In this document: piece by piece, positions 1 through 7,376 of the stretch
Position numbering within the stretch: the first letter of the stretch is position 1
How the letters are laid out: every line of letters starts with the position of its first letter
Source of the DNA: an uncultured Eubacteriales bacterium
GTDB lineage: Bacteria; Bacillota; Clostridia; Peptostreptococcales; Anaerovoracaceae
Assembly (NCBI GenBank): GCA_902798745.1
Contig: CADBXM010000008.1
Location: 1-64,000 of the forward strand
DNA: 64,000 bases
Direction of reading: 5' to 3'
Position numbers and translations under genes: made by a program
The notes under the pieces: generated by a model
Seen by the model: only the letters and a program-made list of their open reading frames with translations
What the model was told of the DNA's origin: nothing
Databases searched by the model: none

Positions 1-1161
1 GTGTTGAGGCCCCAGCAGTTGTAAGCCCATGTGCACCATGCTGAGAAGTACAGCGGAGCGCATGACCATGCGATGACTCTGTGTCTTGTCATTGGGAATG
101 TGTTGATGTCTTCATCTACGCACTTCTCCATGATCTTTCTGACCTTGGAGTCAACATCATGCCAGAACTGTCTCTCGCCGTACTGTGAGTAGAAGATCCT
201 GTACAGAGCCTGAGCTACACCGTTGATAGGATAGCTGTGAGTATTTGCGGCTACATCCCATTTCTCTCTCTCGAAGAGGTTCTGCTGGTTCTGAAGCTCG
301 ATATGTTTCTTGAGCTCTTCCCAGTGGAACTCGAGTCCGGTCTGCTCTTCCATGAATCTCCATGCCATCTCGATTTCCTTGGCGCAGTTTTCGAGAACGG
401 AATCATCGTCGAACTGCATTACCTGAGGCATTGCGAAGAGTGGCTTGTTCATCATCCAGTCCTGAATGACGGAAGTTCCTACCGAGCTGTCGCAGGCTTC
501 GTTTTAGATGCCGGCCTCGGCCTGGCACATCGGACAAGGGTCTCCCGGAAGTCCGTAAGCCTGAACCGCGTCGATATAGTTGAGTACTGTGTGGTTGTTG
601 CAGTGGCATGTTACGAAGTACGGGATCATCTGTGTTGGCAGGTAATAGCCGCCCTGATCCATGTATGGATAGATAACTCCGCCCCAGACTGTCTCGTCAG
701 TACCGATAGTCTTCGCTCTGAGAGCTGGGTCTCCGCCGATGTTGAGGTCTCTGTTGAACCAGCCTGTGATCTGATACAGGCAGGCGCTTACGATTCCTCT
801 GAAGTGCCATGCGGATGCGGCGAGTGTTGGACCTCTCATGCCTTCAAGACATCTGTCGAACCAGTGGAGTACTGTCAGGTATGTCTGACCCATCCATCTG
901 TATCTCCATGTTCCCTTGAGGAACTGGATCAGGCCCTTTGGGCCGCCGCCGTAAACCATGATGTCGCGTACGCAGCCAGATATTGTTGAAGTAGTACATG
1001 GTGTCTTTTACACCACGCCATTCTCTGTGCTTATAAAGACCTGTCTTAGGAATGTACAGGTCGCCGAGACGTCTTTCGCCGTGAGGCTTGCCATACCAGA
1101 AGTCCTTTGCCAGCTTCTTGACGCCCTGTTCTTTCAGTTTGCTTAAATCTGGTTTTTTCAT
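1..1161 (-). pseudogene. Decayed 2-hydroxyacyl-CoA dehydratase, large subunit (partial, runs off the window)
   Basis: This is a broken paralogue of the 534-residue large subunit at 11458-13062. The N-terminal part (844-1161) aligns with the intact protein through the shared REWRGVKDT motif. The frame then shifts near 960-980 and similarity continues through YRWM and GLPGD.CPM...EAGI (504-959). A TAA at 504-506 follows, and about 15-18 codons present in the paralogue, including a Cys-Cys pair, are missing. After the stop the same frame continues with recognisable similarity (ACDSS against TCDGS, TRHRVIAW against YRHRCIVW) to the window edge. The C-terminal 150 or so residues lie outside. One frameshift, one stop and one deletion argue against a working product. 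The family is an HGD-D type [4Fe-4S] enzyme. Consensus sequencing errors could explain the frameshift but not the deletion. Confidence 0.8.
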
Positions 1162-1165
1162 CTTC

Positions 1166-2240
1166 TTAGCCCTCCTGGATCTTCTTGAGCTCTACGCTCT
1201 CAACGAACGCCTGGAATCTTGTTCTGAGCTGTCCGGATGCTGTGTTGATGTACTCCTTCTCGATGGAGCATACCGGGTATCCGAAGTCTCTAGGAAGAAT
1301 GATAGTGTCGATCATTCTCTCAAAGCTCCAGTATTCGCAGAACTTGTTGGATTCCACGATGATACCGTCTGCCTTGTATTCCTTCGCGTAGTCGGCAAGC
1401 ACCTGCTTGCGGTGTCTCATTTCCTGCTGCTCCATGAATCTCGCGCACTGGCTTGTCAGCAGGTAATGTCTTGCGACAGCTGTCAGAGGATCATCGCCCT
1501 CCTTGATGTCGATGTGCTGTCTGGCCTCGAGTGAGCCGTAGCAGTGTCTGTCAGCTACTACGAGAGCTCCGCAGCCTTCGATCAGCTTGATGAAGTCAGG
1601 ATCGTCGTTCTCGGAACCTGCGAGCAGGACCTTGATCTTGAAGTTTGGCTTGTCGTCAGGCTCTCTTGTCTTGAGCTCTTCGAGGGTCTCTCTGAGCGAT
1701 GTCGTTCACCTCGTTATTGACCTCGATCGCCTTCAGGATAGCTTCGTCCGATGTGTCAACGCCGAATTCCCTGTTCAGGAAGTCAAGCACGTGGATCTTG
1801 AGCTGTTTCCTGTAGTGGTCGATGCTGTTCTCGTTCTTCTTGAACGGAACGTCTGTAAACTCTGTTTTGAACGTCGCGTTGTTGATAACGCCGTCCATGT
1901 ATCCGAGATGCTCCTGGAATCTGCATGTTACCGTACAGGTCTCTGTAGAAAGCTGGGCGTCAATAAAGTTGAAGCCGCCCTCAAGAGCTCTCTCGAGAAG
2001 TGATCTGCCGTAGTGGCATGTACGTCCGGACATGTAGTATGAAGCCATGTCTGGCGATGTGCACTTAGGCGCTCTCAGTCTTACTGCGAAGCAGCCAGGC
2101 AGATCGAGGAGGACTTCAGGCATGAAGTAGCATGTGTAGCCGAGACACAGATTGCCGTCTTCTTTACCCTTGCGCACGAGCTCATTGTTAGCTTCTTGCA
2201 GCAGGTCCTCAAAGTAGATCAGATGCTTTAAGTCACGCAT
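1166..2240 (-). pseudogene. Decayed 2-hydroxyacyl-CoA dehydratase, small subunit
   Basis: This is a broken paralogue of the 400-residue subunit at 13062-14264. Residues encoded from 2240 down to about 1700 match its N-terminal half (MRDLKHLIYFEDLLQ against MKDLKHLLYFENLLQ, then NEV near the break). Around 1690 roughly 40 codons are missing and the frame changes, so the upstream frame ends at 1656. Similarity resumes in another frame (LRETLEELKTREP) and runs to 1166 through FIKLIE, ADGII, KFCEYW and the family-typical C-terminus GQLRTRFQAFVESVELKK. The start has a good ribosome-binding site (AAGGTGA). The order small subunit then large subunit equals that of the intact operon, so a whole operon was duplicated and this copy is decaying. 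Confidence 0.82.
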
Positions 2241-2302
2241 TGTGTGTCACCTTACCTCTCCCTCTCTCTGAGTTGAAAACTTTTGTAGAAAAAACAGTTC
2301 CC

Positions 2303-2320
2303 TACAATAATACTATTGTA
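2303..2320. promoter_or_regulatory. Perfect dyad near the start of transcription of the decayed operon
   Basis: TACAATA-ATAC-TATTGTA is a perfect 7-4-7 inverted repeat just downstream of the -10 box of the leftward promoter, so it would overlap the transcription start. A similar dyad (TTACAAT-AAA-ATTGTAA) lies upstream of the intact paralogous operon at 14371-14387. It may be an operator for a shared regulator, which is inference; AT-rich palindromes also arise by chance. Confidence 0.4.
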
Positions 2321-2323
2321 TAT

Positions 2324-2353
2324 ATTTTAAAGCCGTTGTAATAAACGTGTCAA
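2324..2353 (-). promoter_or_regulatory. Sigma-70-type promoter of the decayed dehydratase operon
   Basis: On the minus strand TTGACA (2348-2353) and TAAAAT (2324-2329) are separated by 18 bases, about 85 bases upstream of the small-subunit start. The promoter is close to consensus although the genes behind it are broken. It sits in the 420-base gap 2241-2661, whose remainder holds the rightward promoter at 2547-2574 and an unexplained G-rich stretch near 2510-2560. Confidence 0.6.
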
Positions 2354-2546
2354 TCGAATAAGAGCGTGGAAACTGCTTTTTGCGGTTTAGTTTTTGTATT
2401 TTTTTTAAACTAATTTTTTTTTGGCCATTTTTACTCTATATAGTGGTGTGAAAAGGGGAGAAGGTACTATATTTTCGATTATCATATGTAAGCGTTTTCT
2501 ATGAAAATGAGGCCTCCTCGGACGCGGCAGGATGGGGGAGAGGGGG

Positions 2547-2574
2547 TTGAAGCCGGCAGGTAATTCTGTATACT
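2547..2574 (+). promoter_or_regulatory. Putative promoter of the His-rich protein gene
   Basis: TTGAAG (2547-2552) and TATACT (2569-2574) are spaced by 16 bases, leaving a leader of about 80 bases before the ATG at 2662. The assignment rests on motif and spacing only. Confidence 0.4.
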
Positions 2575-2661
2575 TAAAGCTGTACTATCTAACAGACAAA
2601 TGACAGGTATTTGCATACGTTTTTCACAGTAAAAGAAGACTTTGATCGGGGAGGAGCTGAC

Positions 2662-2970
2662 ATGTCAGAACATATCCATGAACATACTCACGCGGACGGA
2701 ACGGTCCATTCGCACGCGCATTCTCATGCAGGCGGAGACGCTCATTCGCACCCGCACACTCACGCGACTGCGTCTTCTCCGGAAGAAGCCCTCGCGCTTC
2801 TCAAATACATGCTTGATCACAACAGGCATCATGCCGAAGAGCTCCACGACCTGGCGCACTCATTCGATGATGTTGCGGCCGATCTGATCCATGACGCGGT
2901 CGACAAGCTTGGCGAAAGCAATGACCTCATTGAGCAGGCTCTTTCGCTTATTAGCAACGCAGACAAATAG
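2662..2970 (+). CDS. Small His-rich metal-binding protein
   Basis: This 102-residue protein has no signal peptide. Its first 35 residues are dominated by alternating histidines (positions 4, 6, 8, 10, 16, 18, 20, 22, 28, 30, 32 and 34), as in nickel, zinc or cobalt storage proteins and chaperones. The rest (about 40-100) is predicted alpha-helical, with more His residues in HNRHHAEELHDLAH, and resembles small Firmicute proteins often labelled metal transporter components. I chose the ATG at 2662 because GGGGAGGAG lies directly upstream; an in-frame start at 2611 lacks such a site. The gene is single, between a divergent broken operon and a bidirectional terminator. The metal is unknown. The cooT-like gene at 18012 is another possible nickel-handling protein in this window. 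Confidence 0.75.
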   Translation: MSEHIHEHTHADGTVHSHAHSHAGGDAHSHPHTHATASSPEEALALLKYMLDHNRHHAEELHDLAHSFDDVAADLIHDAVDKLGESNDLIEQALSLISNADK

Positions 2971-2993
2971 CGGTTTATCATTGCAATTAAAAA

Positions 2994-3019
2994 ACCGGCA
3001 GCGGGGATCCACCGCCGGT
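2994..3019. terminator. Bidirectional terminator between convergent genes
   Basis: ACCGGC (2994-2999) pairs with GCCGGT (3014-3019). A run of A precedes the stem and a T-rich stretch follows it, so it can serve both the His-rich gene (+) and the lipoprotein gene (-). Confidence 0.65.
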
Positions 3020-3036
3020 ATTATTTTGCGTTTATT

Positions 3037-3969
3037 CTACTGGAACGCGTTGATAAGCGAGTTGAGGTCGTCAGGCGAAAGCCCGTAGTCCTCATCGCCT
3101 CCAAGGCCCTGAACGCAGATCGAGTAATCGATGTCATCGACAGTCCATATGGTCTTGGTAGCTTCGCCTTCGCGGTTTCCGTAGCACGTCACTTCGAGGC
3201 CCTTTATATTCTGGGTCCATGTATTTGCGTATTCGCCATAGTCACCGGATATGTCGCCATCAGCCATCTCAAGGCTCTTGTCATTGCCCTTGCGGATAGT
3301 CATTTCCACAGCAGGGAACTCGACGATAGCCTCGGCAAGGCCTTTCATACATCTGTACTGTTCGACACCGACTTCACCCAGGCTTATAACGACACCTTCA
3401 GGTGGTTCGAAGAACTCCAGGCCTGCTCCTTGCGCTGCTTCTTCCGCGGAATTGACATCACTCCAAGGATTTGGCATTCCCACTTCGCCCTCTTCAGGGG
3501 CAACTCCGACATACTCGAAGACCATGTCGTCAGCCATGTGTTCCTGATCGTCTGTCCATGCAAGAGTGATAGGATCTCCCTCAGTGAATTTAAGGACTCC
3601 GTGTCCGTTTACGTACACCTCTTCCTGAGACTTCACGTCGCCGGATTCTTCGTACACGTAATCGGTCCTGACGCAGTCGTTGTACATCATCTGAAGCTCT
3701 TCGGCTTCGAATTTTCCGCTCATGGTCCAGGTGCTGTTTTCAGAGACGCTGCTCCCCCAAGTAACAGTAGCGATCATCCCGTCTTCGCCATCAGCCTCGA
3801 TGAAGATATTGGCCCTGTCGCAGGCATAGTTTCCAACGAAGTTCATCGCAGGGTTCTGTCCGCTTTCTTCAGGCTCGTTTCCGCCCTTGCTGCCGCAGCC
3901 GGTGAATACGAGCGCCATGGCCAGCAGAAGCACCGTGATCAAAGTTAGCATTTTAGATATCTTTTTCAT
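3037..3969 (-). CDS. Putative lipoprotein of unknown function
   Basis: The 310-residue product starts with a classic export signal: MKK, then a hydrophobic stretch to about residue 22, then VFTGC, so Cys25 or so should be lipidated and hold the protein on the outer face of the membrane. After an acidic, low-complexity linker (residues about 28-40) comes a soluble region with many short beta-type segments, and no catalytic motif that I recognise. The central part mentions no repeats. It ends 17 bases from the bidirectional terminator. A small membrane protein gene lies 35 bases upstream on the same strand and the two may be co-transcribed. I cannot assign a function. Confidence 0.8.
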   Translation of the reverse strand: MKKISKMLTLITVLLLAMALVFTGCGSKGGNEPEESGQNPAMNFVGNYACDRANIFIEADGEDGMIATVTWGSSVSENSTWTMSGKFEAEELQMMYNDCVRTDYVYEESGDVKSQEEVYVNGHGVLKFTEGDPITLAWTDDQEHMADDMVFEYVGVAPEEGEVGMPNPWSDVNSAEEAAQGAGLEFFEPPEGVVISLGEVGVEQYRCMKGLAEAIVEFPAVEMTIRKGNDKSLEMADGDISGDYGEYANTWTQNIKGLEVTCYGNREGEATKTIWTVDDIDYSICVQGLGGDEDYGLSPDDLNSLINAFQ

Positions 3970-4003
3970 TTCCGGGATTCTCCTTTCTGAATGATAAATA
4001 TGA

Positions 4004-4306
4004 TCAGCCGATCAGGTGAAAATCGCCTATAAGAGGCAGCGGCTCCTTGCTTCCGATAACGGCTCTGTAAATACCCATGATGTCAAAGATGAACACTCCG
4101 ATCTCGACTATTCCTGTAGCAATAGCGCCGAGTATAGGGATCACTGCCACCACGCCTCCGACTATGCTGATTACATTGATGACAAGTGCCTGGTTCATAT
4201 GGTGCAAATGGAACGGGTCGGTCCTGTCGCCCATGAGAAATGCGACGAAGAAGCCTATCCACGTTATGTATGACGCCGCAGCTAATAGATTCCTTTTGCT
4301 TTTCAT
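4004..4306 (-). CDS. Small membrane protein, DUF4870/Tic20-like
   Basis: The 100-residue product has about three hydrophobic segments (residues 8-25, 41-60 and 62-84) linked by the polar stretch GDRTDPFHLHHMNQ. Its layout and the HHMNQALV and IVGIYRA-like motifs resemble the DUF4870 family of small multi-pass proteins, whose role is unknown. The start is an ATG preceded by GGGAAGGAGA. It is probably transcribed with the lipoprotein gene downstream. The family assignment is from overall pattern. Confidence 0.6.
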   Translation of the reverse strand: MKSKRNLLAAASYITWIGFFVAFLMGDRTDPFHLHHMNQALVINVISIVGGVVAVIPILGAIATGIVEIGVFIFDIMGIYRAVIGSKEPLPLIGDFHLIG

Positions 4307-4457
4307 GGTATGTCTCCTTCCCGATAGGGACTAATGCATGCTGTTTTTTATGGAACTATTTTAGCCTATTTGAATATAAAAAAGAAATTCATATATGAAT
4401 TTTAATCGCCCATGAGTGCATCGTGCCGGTAAGGGGGGCGCTTCTCTTGAAAGTCAA

Positions 4458-4483
4458 AAGCTCCGGCACGAAGGCCGGAGCTT
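4458..4483 (-). terminator. Terminator of the redox operon
   Basis: A perfect 10-bp stem (AAGCTCCGGC / GCCGGAGCTT) with a 6-base loop is followed on the minus strand by a short T run. It lies about 65 bases beyond the stop codon of the reductase gene at 4547. The gap 4307-4546 holds nothing else recognisable. Confidence 0.7.
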
Positions 4484-4546
4484 CTAAGTATCTTTCCGCA
4501 CATTTTGCTCGGATGTTTTTGAACGATCGAGCCTAATATGTCGAAG

Positions 4547-5728
4547 TTAGATGATAGGGATCTTGATCTTCAGATCGGAAGTAGGGTAGGCAGAGCAGGC
4601 GTGGAACCATCCGAGCTCCTTATCCATCGCTCTTCTGCCGTCATTAAGAGGCGATACGAAGATATTTCCTTCGAGGAGCTGGGTCCTGCAGTATCCGCAT
4701 TCACCGCCTCTGCAGTGAGTGTCGATAGGAATAGCTGCTCTTTCGAGTGCTACCGCGACCGGCTCGTCTGCTGCAGCGTCTATAACATCCTCGTGGATGC
4801 CTCGGACTACTGTAAGCTTGTACGACTTGCCTACCTGATCCATAGGGAAACCCGGGATCAGCTTTACTGCAGGCTGAGCCGAAGCGTCGTGTCTGAATCT
4901 CTTCAGAGGAACTCCCATCTCTTTCATTACCTTGTCGATCAGGAAGAACATCACCGGAGGTCCGCAGAAGAAGTACGAAGCTCCTTCAGGCGAATACTTC
5001 TTGATGATCTCTTCTGTGACGAATCCCTTCTCGCCGTCCCATTCTTCATCATCGCTCATAACGTGGACTACGTGGATCTTTTCAGGCGCGGCTTTGCGCG
5101 CTTCTTCAAGCACGTCGTAAAGCACGATATCAGTATGCTTGACGGATCCGTAGATGATCGTCAGATCGATGTCGAGACTTCCGTGAGCGATCTCCTTGGC
5201 CATGGAAACGAACGGGGTGATGCCTGATCCGCCCGCAAGACCGACTATGTGATCGGAGTCGCGGAGAGGCTCATAGTGGAACTGTCCGAAAGGCAGTGCT
5301 GCTGTGATCTCTGTTCCTACCTTTGCATTCTCGAGGAACCAGTCAGGTACCAGGTAGTGAGTGTTATGTCTGATCGTCACCTCGAAATAAGGATCATCAA
5401 GCCTTGCCTCGTAAGGTGCCGACGAGATCGAGTAAGCTCTTGTGAGCACACTGTCGCCAACGTTCAGATAGAAGTTGACGTACTGACCGCTCTGGAATAT
5501 AGGTACATGGCCGTTGACCGGCGAGAACCTGAATGTTGTCGAAGTAGGAGATGCCTCGCGTATCTCTGTGATCGTGAACTGCTGCTTGCCCGGATGGAGC
5601 AGGTCTGCGAGCTCGCGGATCGGATCCTTAGGATCAGGAATCGGAGAACCGTTGGCAATCAGCTCCTGACGCATTTTGGTGACGCGGGAGGCGCCGCCGA
5701 CATCTTTCAAAAATCCTTTTACTTTCAT
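4547..5728 (-). CDS. FAD/NAD(P)-binding reductase with C-terminal [2Fe-2S] domain
   Basis: The 393-residue product is a one-protein electron chain of the ferredoxin-NADP reductase superfamily. An FAD-binding barrel carries RAYSISSAP (97-105). A pyridine-nucleotide domain carries GGSGITP (166-172) and CGPP (255-258). A plant-type [2Fe-2S] domain at the C-terminus has Cys339, Cys344, Cys347 and Cys378. An N-terminal extension of about 45 residues precedes the barrel. Such proteins pass electrons from NAD(P)H to a partner oxidoreductase or oxygenase. No oxygenase is nearby. The gene is last in a three-gene operon, 15 bases after a CrtI/RetSat-type flavoprotein and behind a PAI-type isomerase, so reducing the flavoprotein is the obvious proposed job (inference). 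It also resembles reductases fused to hybrid-cluster or phenol hydroxylase systems. Confidence 0.88.
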   Translation of the reverse strand: MKVKGFLKDVGGASRVTKMRQELIANGSPIPDPKDPIRELADLLHPGKQQFTITEIREASPTSTTFRFSPVNGHVPIFQSGQYVNFYLNVGDSVLTRAYSISSAPYEARLDDPYFEVTIRHNTHYLVPDWFLENAKVGTEITAALPFGQFHYEPLRDSDHIVGLAGGSGITPFVSMAKEIAHGSLDIDLTIIYGSVKHTDIVLYDVLEEARKAAPEKIHVVHVMSDDEEWDGEKGFVTEEIIKKYSPEGASYFFCGPPVMFFLIDKVMKEMGVPLKRFRHDASAQPAVKLIPGFPMDQVGKSYKLTVVRGIHEDVIDAAADEPVAVALERAAIPIDTHCRGGECGYCRTQLLEGNIFVSPLNDGRRAMDKELGWFHACSAYPTSDLKIKIPII

Positions 5729-5743
5729 GTGGCTGCCTCCTTT

Positions 5744-7282
5744 CTAAGCCTTCTTGCTGTTTACCGCGTCAATGACTGCCTTGGCGGCGGCGCGGCCGTT
5801 CGTGACGGCCGGACCCATGCCGTTACCGCTGATGGCATGGGCTCCCGCGAACTCGAGTCCGTCAATAAAGTGATCGGCCTCTTTCATCTGGAGCCTCGCC
5901 ACAGCGTGGTCATCGATGCTGTGGGAATAACCGTAAATGCTGCCCTTCCATGCGCCTACATAGTGGGCTATCGTGACAGGTGTCGAGACTTCGATCTCAA
6001 CGATGTGGTCACGCAGGTTGACCCCGCTGACTTTCTCGTATTCGTCGATCATATCGTTCGCCAGCTTACGCTTGAAATCGTAGTAGTCCTCTTCCTTGAG
6101 GTCGAGGAATCCCTGTACGAGCGGCAGGAAAGTGATCGAGAACTGGCACATGCCGTCCGGCGTCGCGTCCGGATTTGCCAGATCGAGGCAGATGGAAGTC
6201 AGATACTTGTAAGGTCCGGCAGTCTTGCCCTGCTCCCAGATCTTATCGGTATCCATAGTCTCGCCAGCCGAGAAGATGTTGTAGTCCTTGATGCCGAGGT
6301 TCTCAGGAGTGTCGTCGAGCACCATCATGGCCGATACTGTCGTGACCGAAAGCCTGCGTCCGTTTACCATCTTTATCGCTCCGACCGGCACCTCAGACAG
6401 CGGCTCTATCATTTGGGTGTATACCTTGTTTGGATATGCTCTGCTGATGACATAGTCGCAGTTGATAGTATCGCCGCGCTTTGTGCGCACGCCCGTGACC
6501 TTGCCGTCCTTCACGAGAATCTTCTCGACTTCCTGGCAGAACTCGATCTGAGCGCCGTTCTCCTCGGCCTTGGCCTGGAGCTTCATGCTCATCTCGTGCG
6601 AATACTTCCTGGCCACATAACTGCCGCCGCGGAAGTAGTCTGCCATCAGGAAAGCATAGATGGTGAACGGAAGAGTGCTCAGCGGATTGCCGACGTAGAT
6701 CCAATACGGAGACAGGATGTCGACTATATCCTGCGGGAATCCGAATGTGTCGATGACCTCGGTCGCTGTATAGCCCGCAGTCTTTACGAAATCAGGATGC
6801 TTCATCAGCATGGCAGGCTTGCTCATCGGCGTCACCGAGAGGGTGTTCATCGAATCATAGACCGTGTTGCAGAGATTCATGAGCTCAAGCACCTTAGGAC
6901 CCCAACCTGGATACTGCGCGTCTATCTCGTTCGCCATTCTCTCAAAGCCCGCGTGCAGAGTGATGTCGATGCCCTTGCTAGGCTCGACGAATCTGTATGC
7001 TTCAGGCACCTTGAGCCAGTCGATGTCGACACCGCACTCATCGAAGAAGACTCCTACCTTGAGGCGGTCTTCCTTTGAGCCGATGCTCATCATTTCGTGG
7101 AGTGTAGCCTCGATCTCGATTCCGTTGCGGACATAGCTCGTCGCGAGTCCACCCGGGAGATTGTGCTTCTCCAGGATAAGGATGTCGTTGATGCCCTTCT
7201 GCTGAAGCTGAAGCGCCGCGGAGAGACCCGAAAGGGCTCCTCCGATGATCACGACATCATAGTGATCTTTGTAAAATTTCAT
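5744..7282 (-). CDS. CrtI/RetSat-family FAD oxidoreductase (candidate double-bond reductase)
   Basis: The 512-residue product starts with an FAD-binding Rossmann motif (DVVIIGGALSGLSAA, about 9-23), followed by LEKHNLPGGLATS, which is the adenine/ribose contact of phytoene desaturase-like proteins. The C-terminal part has FAGAHAISGNGMGPAVTNGRAAA, the second FAD motif of this family. The family includes phytoene desaturases, carotenoid isomerases and retinol saturase, all acting on conjugated C=C bonds. No carotenoid genes are present. Its operon partners are the [2Fe-2S] reductase (downstream, 15 bases) and the PAI-like isomerase (upstream, 94 bases). A role in reducing or shifting double bonds of an unsaturated fatty acid or acyl chain is therefore suggested; the substrate is not shown by the sequence. 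A long antisense reading frame over this gene is a codon-bias shadow. Confidence 0.82.
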   Translation of the reverse strand: MKFYKDHYDVVIIGGALSGLSAALQLQQKGINDILILEKHNLPGGLATSYVRNGIEIEATLHEMMSIGSKEDRLKVGVFFDECGVDIDWLKVPEAYRFVEPSKGIDITLHAGFERMANEIDAQYPGWGPKVLELMNLCNTVYDSMNTLSVTPMSKPAMLMKHPDFVKTAGYTATEVIDTFGFPQDIVDILSPYWIYVGNPLSTLPFTIYAFLMADYFRGGSYVARKYSHEMSMKLQAKAEENGAQIEFCQEVEKILVKDGKVTGVRTKRGDTINCDYVISRAYPNKVYTQMIEPLSEVPVGAIKMVNGRRLSVTTVSAMMVLDDTPENLGIKDYNIFSAGETMDTDKIWEQGKTAGPYKYLTSICLDLANPDATPDGMCQFSITFLPLVQGFLDLKEEDYYDFKRKLANDMIDEYEKVSGVNLRDHIVEIEVSTPVTIAHYVGAWKGSIYGYSHSIDDHAVARLQMKEADHFIDGLEFAGAHAISGNGMGPAVTNGRAAAKAVIDAVNSKKA

Positions 7283-7306
7283 ATGTTCTCCTTAAATAAC
7301 AGATAT

Positions 7307-7356
7307 GAAAAGCCTCGGCTCAGGCGCATTACCTGCGGCTTTCGCTTTGGCTTTTC
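7307..7356 (-). repeat. Inverted repeat between the isomerase and flavoprotein genes
   Basis: GAAAAGCC (7307-7314) and GGCTTTTC (7349-7356) are an 8-bp inverted repeat enclosing a smaller GC-rich repeat in the 94-base intergenic space. It lacks a U run and is more likely an mRNA processing or stability hairpin than a terminator. The downstream gene has its own ribosome-binding site (AAGGAGA). Confidence 0.45.
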
Positions 7357-7376
7357 GTTTCTGCTTAAAATGCGAT

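Noticed and set aside
1-2240. A programmed frameshift or recoding explanation for the broken dehydratase copy
   Set aside because: Deletions of about 15 and 40 codons and a separate in-frame stop point to decay, not recoding; no slippery sequence is apparent.
5249-7078. 609-codon plus-strand reading frame opposite the redox operon
   Set aside because: It spans the junction of two well-supported minus-strand genes, has no known motifs and is low in typical protein composition. It follows from the codon bias of the real genes.
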